64,000 bases of DNA. Source: Thiomicrospira sp. ALE5 (GTDB lineage Bacteria; Pseudomonadota; Gammaproteobacteria; Thiomicrospirales; Thiomicrospiraceae). The stretch spans positions 434,001-498,000 of the forward strand of contig NZ_FOYY01000003.1 in NCBI RefSeq assembly GCF_900112445.1. The letters are read 5' to 3'. Each line of letters opens with the position of its first letter. Within the stretch, counting starts at the first letter, position 1. Below are positions 59,167 to 64,000 of the stretch, one piece after another. The notes under the pieces are model-generated. The model was not told the DNA's origin. It did not search any database and saw only the letters and a list, made by a program, of their open reading frames with translations. A program made the translations under genes and the position numbers.

Positions 59167-61631
59167 TTAACACGGCACTGCGTTGGTTTTGGCGCGGCAT
59201 TCGTCGTGGCGATTGGTTGTGGCTATGGATTGCCGTAGTGATTGCCAGCACCAGCGTGACCTTGGTTGAACAGGTCGCGCAAACAGTGCAAAAAAGCATG
59301 TTGAGCAAAGCGGCTGAATCCTTATCCGCTGATCTGGTCATCCGCTCTACTCGCCCGATTGAGTCCAGCTGGCAGGAATGGGCAGCGGATAACCAGTTGG
59401 CCACCAGCGAAACACTCAGCCTGACCACTATGGCACTGCACCAAGATCAATTTCAAATGGTCATGCTCAAAGGTGTATCAGCCAACTATCCATTACGAGG
59501 ACAGCTGCGCACACAAAACCACAAAAGCTTAAATGAATTGGGCGATAGCGCCGTGTTCGCTGATCCACAATTAGCAGGCCTGCTAGGACTAGAACTGGGC
59601 AATCAATTGACTCTTGGATCGCGAGATTTTATTGCGCTCGACTGGTTAAGTGATCAAGATGTGTTTCAAGCCACCTTTAGTCAATTCGCGCCACAGGTTA
59701 TTTTGCCAATTGAACAGATTGACGCCTTAGGTTTACTCGGCCCAGGCAGCCGGGCAACCTTCGAGCTTGGGTTTAGTGGCGCAGCACAAGCCCTAGATGA
59801 ACTCTATTTACGCTTGGTTGAAGCCGACGAACCGCATTGGCAAATCATTCAAGCCCGCGCACCGACCCCAGATCTTGAACGCGCACTTAACACCGCATGG
59901 CTATTTTTAGACCTGGCGTCCCTGGCCACCGTACTCGTAGCAGGCCTGGCGATTCTGATAGCTAGCCAGTTTTATCTAAAACGCTGGACCGCGACGCTAG
60001 CACTATTACGCGCCACCGGTGCAACCAGCCGCCGCTTGGTGAGTTTATTTGCACTCCAATTAACCTTTCTAGCCCTATTTGCAAGCGGTCTAGGTATCCT
60101 GTTGGGATTGGCCTTGTTTTATCTTCTCACACCGGTGCTGGCCAATTACTTTAGTCCCTTGGTGATTGCTGCGCCTGGCACCGCCATGCTATTGGGCTTG
60201 CTCAGTGGTACGCTCGCGCTATGGACCTTTTCTTGGCCGGCGTTTTATCGTGCCATGCAAGTCTCGCCACTCAGTGTGTTACGCCAAGATTTAAGCCCTA
60301 AAAGTGCCTTAACAGCCTTATTAGTCAGCCTGGTGCTGCTATTCTTACTGATGTCCCTGCTGCTCAATAACCAGCTGCTCATTTGGGCACTGCCAAGCTT
60401 ATTAATTGGCGGCGCATTACTAGCCCTGCTAGCAGGCCTGCTACTTTGGGGTCTAGTTAAGATTCAACCTTTTACCCGAGGTTGGTTACGCGTCGCCATT
60501 GCTGGTTTAACACGGGCACCAGGCCTGGTAGTGACGCAACTCGTTGCGATTGGCTTGGTGATTTTTGTGCTACTGGTCATGTCATTTGTGCGTCATGATT
60601 TACTCAACGCCTGGCAAGCTACCCTGCCTGCCGATATGCCTGATACCTTTGTGATGAATATTCAGCCGGATCAACATGAAGGTGTCGCGAGACTCTTAGC
60701 CGAGCAAAATTTAACCGCCGAACTAGTACCCATGGTACGAGGTCGGTTGGTGGCGAAAAATGACCAACCGATGCGTGCCAGCCAATTTGACGAACCGCGC
60801 GCTAAACGCCTATTGGAGCGCGAAGCCAATATTGCGGTATTATCAGCGCCCCCCGACTATAACCGTATCACGGCGCAGCTACCCGATAATCAATGGCAAA
60901 CCGACCTACCTGGTGTGTCAATCGAAGCGGAGATTGCCGAACTGTTTGGCCTAGCGTTAGGCGATGTGCTGACCTATGACCTGATTGGTGAAACACGCCA
61001 GTATCAAGTGCGCAGCTTACGTGAAGTCGACTGGCAAAGCTTTCGGTTAAACTTCTTTTTTATTTTAGAACCCACTGAACAGTCTTTGCCTATTACCTAC
61101 ATTACCAATTTCCAATCTAACCTGGATGAAACGGCTACGCTAGCATTGCGTTTAGCGATTAATGAACAGTTTTCAGGGGTGTTATGGGTCGATGCGCGGG
61201 CTATGATTCACCAAATTCGAGACATTATGAGTCAAGCAGCGATGGCCGTCACCTTGCTCTATATGTTTACGCTCGTGGCCAGCCTAGTGGTCGTGTTTAC
61301 CGCCACCCAATCGACCCAGTTAGCACGCCTGAGAACCTGGCTATTACTTCGAACGCTCGGCGCTAAACAAGCGGACATTATTAAGATTGGTTTAACCGAG
61401 TTTGTGTTAATCGGTATGTTAGGCGGTCTATTTGCGGCTAGTTTAGGCCAACTAGCCAGTATGCTGATTGCGCATTTTTGGCTAGAACTGAGCGTAGGAT
61501 TTAACCCTTGGATATGGCTGAGCGCCATTGTGATAAGTGCACTGTTATTGCTTCTGATTGGTTGGCTGACCCAGCGACATCCGTTGCGCCAAACACCCAA
61601 GCAATTGCTGCAAGCCTTACAGGCCGATTAA
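59157..61631 (+). CDS. ybbP: FtsX-like ABC permease, YbbP type
   Basis: Large FtsX/MacB-superfamily permease of 824 residues, similar in size to E. coli YbbP (about 804). There is a transmembrane helix near the N-terminus, a large periplasmic region (about 60-260), a bundle of membrane helices at 265-490 (LATVLVAGLAILIASQFYL, LRATGATSRRLVSLFALQLT), a second periplasmic region, and a C-terminal three-helix block containing LLLRTLGAKQADIIKIGLTE. Four CAGGCCTG copies lie within it. Likely partner: the ABC ATPase at 58474. Confidence 0.88.
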   Translation: MPLINTALRWFWRGIRRGDWLWLWIAVVIASTSVTLVEQVAQTVQKSMLSKAAESLSADLVIRSTRPIESSWQEWAADNQLATSETLSLTTMALHQDQFQMVMLKGVSANYPLRGQLRTQNHKSLNELGDSAVFADPQLAGLLGLELGNQLTLGSRDFIALDWLSDQDVFQATFSQFAPQVILPIEQIDALGLLGPGSRATFELGFSGAAQALDELYLRLVEADEPHWQIIQARAPTPDLERALNTAWLFLDLASLATVLVAGLAILIASQFYLKRWTATLALLRATGATSRRLVSLFALQLTFLALFASGLGILLGLALFYLLTPVLANYFSPLVIAAPGTAMLLGLLSGTLALWTFSWPAFYRAMQVSPLSVLRQDLSPKSALTALLVSLVLLFLLMSLLLNNQLLIWALPSLLIGGALLALLAGLLLWGLVKIQPFTRGWLRVAIAGLTRAPGLVVTQLVAIGLVIFVLLVMSFVRHDLLNAWQATLPADMPDTFVMNIQPDQHEGVARLLAEQNLTAELVPMVRGRLVAKNDQPMRASQFDEPRAKRLLEREANIAVLSAPPDYNRITAQLPDNQWQTDLPGVSIEAEIAELFGLALGDVLTYDLIGETRQYQVRSLREVDWQSFRLNFFFILEPTEQSLPITYITNFQSNLDETATLALRLAINEQFSGVLWVDARAMIHQIRDIMSQAAMAVTLLYMFTLVASLVVVFTATQSTQLARLRTWLLLRTLGAKQADIIKIGLTEFVLIGMLGGLFAASLGQLASMLIAHFWLELSVGFNPWIWLSAIVISALLLLLIGWLTQRHPLRQTPKQLLQALQAD

Positions 61632-61641
61632 CCACAATCAG

Positions 61642-61671
61642 CAGGCCTGCTTAATCTTGCGCAAGCCTGCT
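61642..61671. repeat. Intergenic copy of CAGGCCTG with flanking repeat
   Basis: The only copy of the highly iterated palindrome found outside a gene, between the convergent ybbP and ilvA stops. A second partial repeat, CCTGCTTAA, follows 20 bases on, so GCAGGC and GCCTGC can also form a hairpin. A terminator function is possible but there is no clean T-run. Confidence 0.5.
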
Positions 61672-61704
61672 TAAACCTACTTAGCGGTTTTCTTACCCAG
61701 CGGT

Positions 61705-63234
61705 TTATTTAGAGCTTAAAAACAATTTATAACCCGGGTTGTCCTGCTCAGACACATAGGGGTATTTTAAGCAATCTAAATAGGCCTCAAAATCAGCATG
61801 ATGCTGATCAGGCACCTGCACGCCCACTAACACGCGACCAAACGCATCGCTGTGATTACGATAGTGAAACAAACTAATATTCCACTCAACACTCATGCGG
61901 CTTAAAAAGTTAAGCAATGCGCCTGGGCGTTCAGGGAACTCAAAACGATAGACCTTCTCATCGGCTAGGCCGGGGACGCGCCCGCCCACCAAATGACGCA
62001 AATGTAACTTGGCTAACTCGTTGTCGGACATATCCTCCACCTCATAACCCAGCTCGCGTAAATGCCCAACTAGCTGTTGTTGTTCGGCATAGCCGCCGCT
62101 GGTGCGCACTCCCACAAACACCAAGGCTTCTTGGTCATCGGCATAGCGATAATTAAACTCGGTAATGACTCGCTGCGCCCCTAAATCTTCACAAAAACGT
62201 TTAAAACTGCCCGGCTGTTCTTTAATTTTGACCGCAAAAATCGCTTCACGTTTTTCACCTAGCTCAGTACGCTCCGCAATATGATGCAAGCGGTCAAAGT
62301 TCATATTCGCGCCACTGACAATTGCGCCCAAACTCAAATTAGACACACCGCGTTGTTGGACAAACTTTTTCAAACCCGCGACGGCCAACGCACCTGCTGG
62401 TTCAGAAATAGCCCGCGTATCTTCAAACACATCTTTAATAGCCGCACAAATTTCGTCTGTTGACACTGTTATCATTTCATCCACACAAGCCAAAGCGATT
62501 TCAAACGGTTTTTCACCGACTTGGGCGACCGCCGCGCCATCGGCAAATAAACCGACTTGCGGTAATACCACCCGCTCTTTTGCGGCTAAGGCTTGGGTCA
62601 TCGAAGCGGCATCTTCAGCTTCTACCCCAACAATACGCGTTTTGGGCCAAATTTGTTTTAAGACCGCAGCAATACCGGCAATCAAACCGCCGCCACCGAC
62701 ACACACAAACACCACATCAAAAGGCTTAGGATGTTGGCGTAATATTTCTAGTGCAATTGTGCCCTGTCCGGCAATGACATCTTCATCATCATAAGGATGA
62801 ATAAAGGTTAAGCCCTGCTCGCGCATTAATTGTTTAGCGTAAACCGCCGCCTCATCAAAGGCCTCACCGTGCAGGACGACTTCAGCGCCCAAGCGCTTTA
62901 CCGCGTTCACCTTGATCGGCGGCGTGGTTTGTGGCATCACAATAATGGCTTTGATACCCATTTTTTTGGCTGACAGGGCCACGCCCTGCGCATGATTACC
63001 TGCCGACGCAGCAATGACCCCTGCCGCCTGTTGTGCGGGCGTAAGTTTGACCATCTTGGCATAGGCGCCGCGCAACTTGAACGAAAACACCGGCTGCAAA
63101 TCTTCGCGCTTTAACCAGACCTGGTTGAGTAATTTTTGCGATAACAACGGCGCCAGTTCTAATGGCGTTTCCTCCGCCACATCATAAACCGGCACCGATA
63201 ACACATTTTTAAGGACTTGTTCGTGAAGTGCCAT
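61705..63234 (-). CDS. ilvA: Threonine dehydratase (biosynthetic)
   Basis: PLP enzyme deaminating threonine to 2-oxobutanoate, first step to isoleucine. The PLP-lysine motif is in QPVFSFKLRGAYAKM, with SAGNHAQGVALSA, the glycine loop CVGGGGLIAGIA and SGANMNFDRLHH. The C-terminal third holds two ACT-like regulatory regions (ALVFVGVRTSGG; RFEFPERPGALLNFL), which points to the isoleucine-inhibited enzyme. Length is 509 residues, as E. coli IlvA. Confidence 0.96.
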   Translation of the reverse strand: MALHEQVLKNVLSVPVYDVAEETPLELAPLLSQKLLNQVWLKREDLQPVFSFKLRGAYAKMVKLTPAQQAAGVIAASAGNHAQGVALSAKKMGIKAIIVMPQTTPPIKVNAVKRLGAEVVLHGEAFDEAAVYAKQLMREQGLTFIHPYDDEDVIAGQGTIALEILRQHPKPFDVVFVCVGGGGLIAGIAAVLKQIWPKTRIVGVEAEDAASMTQALAAKERVVLPQVGLFADGAAVAQVGEKPFEIALACVDEMITVSTDEICAAIKDVFEDTRAISEPAGALAVAGLKKFVQQRGVSNLSLGAIVSGANMNFDRLHHIAERTELGEKREAIFAVKIKEQPGSFKRFCEDLGAQRVITEFNYRYADDQEALVFVGVRTSGGYAEQQQLVGHLRELGYEVEDMSDNELAKLHLRHLVGGRVPGLADEKVYRFEFPERPGALLNFLSRMSVEWNISLFHYRNHSDAFGRVLVGVQVPDQHHADFEAYLDCLKYPYVSEQDNPGYKLFLSSK

Positions 63235-63259
63235 ACTCTAATTTTCCAACCAAAATGCC

Positions 63260-63287
63260 ATTATAACAAGATACACGAGTAACCCAA
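63260..63287 (-). promoter_or_regulatory. Sigma-70 promoter for ilvA
   Basis: Minus strand TTGGGT, 16-base spacer, perfect TATAAT, about 25 bases upstream of the ilvA ATG. The leader would be about 20 bases, leaving no room for a leader-peptide attenuator. Confidence 0.6.
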
Positions 63288-63295
63288 GCGAGTCA

Positions 63296-63847
63296 TTACC
63301 AAACTAAATCATCAGGAATGGCAAACTTAGCATAGTAGTCGCGGTCTTCATCAGACAAGCCATCATTGGCTGTCGCATCGGTCGCAAGTGGTATCAACAC
63401 TTGGTCATCACGCTGGTTAATTTTATCCGTGAGCTCGGACGCCACTAAAACATAGCTCCCCTCCCAACGCACAATACGAATGGCCCCGGCCACCAGGCCT
63501 GCATGGGTTTTGTCATTCACCGCCAAGGTTTTTACCTGGATGCCATCCACAAAATTAAACGTTTGCTCACCACTGTAATGTTTTAAACCATGCACGGATA
63601 AGATTTGCTTCAGTTCGGCCTGCTTGGCTTTTTCTGCTTGCTGCTGCTGGCGCACTAAATTTAACTGGCGATCCTTTTCAGCTTTTTGCGCTGCGGCTTC
63701 TGCTGCCAAATCTGCCGTAGTCGTAACAGACTTGCCACCCTGCTGACGCTGTTTTTTGGTCTGTTGATATTTTTCTTTTTTAGCTTGCTTGGCTTTGTGC
63801 TCATTCACCAGCCCTGCTTTTTTCATTTGATCCAATAACGATGCCAT
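63296..63847 (-). CDS. DUF2058 family protein (YaiL-like)
   Basis: Protein of 183 residues that matches the DUF2058 pattern: N-terminal MASLLDQMKKAGLVNEHKAK, a long charged coiled coil (residues about 15-80, rich in Lys, Gln, Ala), then a compact domain (YNFVDG-type region with TFNFVDGIQVKTLAVND, AIRIVRWEGSYVLV) and the C-terminal DRDYYAKFAIPDDLVW. Role poorly known; nucleic-acid association has been suggested. The 153 bases that follow to the window end contain no gene I can support. Confidence 0.82.
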   Translation of the reverse strand: MASLLDQMKKAGLVNEHKAKQAKKEKYQQTKKQRQQGGKSVTTTADLAAEAAAQKAEKDRQLNLVRQQQQAEKAKQAELKQILSVHGLKHYSGEQTFNFVDGIQVKTLAVNDKTHAGLVAGAIRIVRWEGSYVLVASELTDKINQRDDQVLIPLATDATANDGLSDEDRDYYAKFAIPDDLVW

Positions 63848-64000
63848 GGCAACACTCCAAACATAATGTGCGTTATTTTAAAGCTTTAAATGGAACTGTA
63901 ATTAAATAATTGAACATTTAGCAGCAACAGTTCTAGACCAAAATACGAAATTTTCTAAACCCAAATTTGATTAATAGTGTAGAGTTGCTGAGTAATTTTG

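Noticed and set aside
59078-59428. Minus-strand frame over the ybbA/ybbP junction
   Set aside because: It covers the coupled ybbA-ybbP overlap and has no recognisable features.

Overview
This 64 kb window is a compact, moderately AT-rich stretch of a bacterial chromosome. Gene content and gene order point to a gammaproteobacterium. The diagnostic blocks are DUF502-aspS-(nadA)-yebC-ruvCAB-tolQRAB-pal-cpoB-queC-tRNA-Lys, glyA-nrdR-ribDE-ribBA-ribH-nusB-thiL, and smpB/ratA-rnfH next to bamE/fur/recN/nadK/grpE-dnaK-dnaJ-dapB-carA-carB-greA. Flagellar genes, a secreted DsrE-like protein and a class II fumarase would suit a motile sulfur-oxidising lineage related to Thiomicrospira/Hydrogenovibrio, but that placement is inference. 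I see no insertion sequence, prophage, CRISPR array, rRNA operon or integration site.

Layout. 1-2.4 kb: flgBCDE (minus strand, flgE cut by the window edge) behind a clear sigma-54 promoter. 2.5-10 kb: msrAB, selO, cheW, ygfZ, a UvrD-like helicase and a sodium:solute symporter. 10-22.5 kb: tRNA-Lys, then queC, the Tol-Pal envelope operon, ruvABC, yebC, nadA, aspS and a DUF502 membrane protein, all on the minus strand. 22.6-27.3 kb: SDR, ispA, queD, an unusual prepilin peptidase, DUF3579 and DAHP synthase. 27.3-34 kb: one-carbon, riboflavin and thiamine operon. 34-42.4 kb: ettA, PAS-GGDEF, DsrE-like protein, LuxR-type regulator, fumC, thioredoxin, CBS protein, ROK kinase, DUF455. 42.4-53 kb: a small secreted protein, greA, carAB, dapB, dnaJ, dnaK, grpE, with sigma-32 and attenuation signals. 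53-64 kb: nadK, recN, fur, bamE, rnfH, ratA, smpB, tesA, a YbbA/YbbP-type ABC pair, ilvA and DUF2058.

Most notable signal. The exact palindrome CAGGCCTG occurs at least 26 times by eye, where about one copy would be expected by chance. It is almost always extended to SCAGGCCTGS (S = C or G), lies on both strands and in all three reading frames, and occurs once between genes. This looks like a lineage-specific highly iterated palindrome comparable to cyanobacterial HIP1, and I know of no description of it.

Other points worth checking are regulators and enzymes with altered key residues (response regulator with Glu for the phospho-acceptor Asp, GGDEF protein with SCDQF, Fur with one CxxC cysteine missing, prepilin peptidase without its cysteine module, MsrB without zinc cysteines). 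The carA leader also carries a short ORF running into an intrinsic terminator. All calls come from reading the sequence; no database search was possible.
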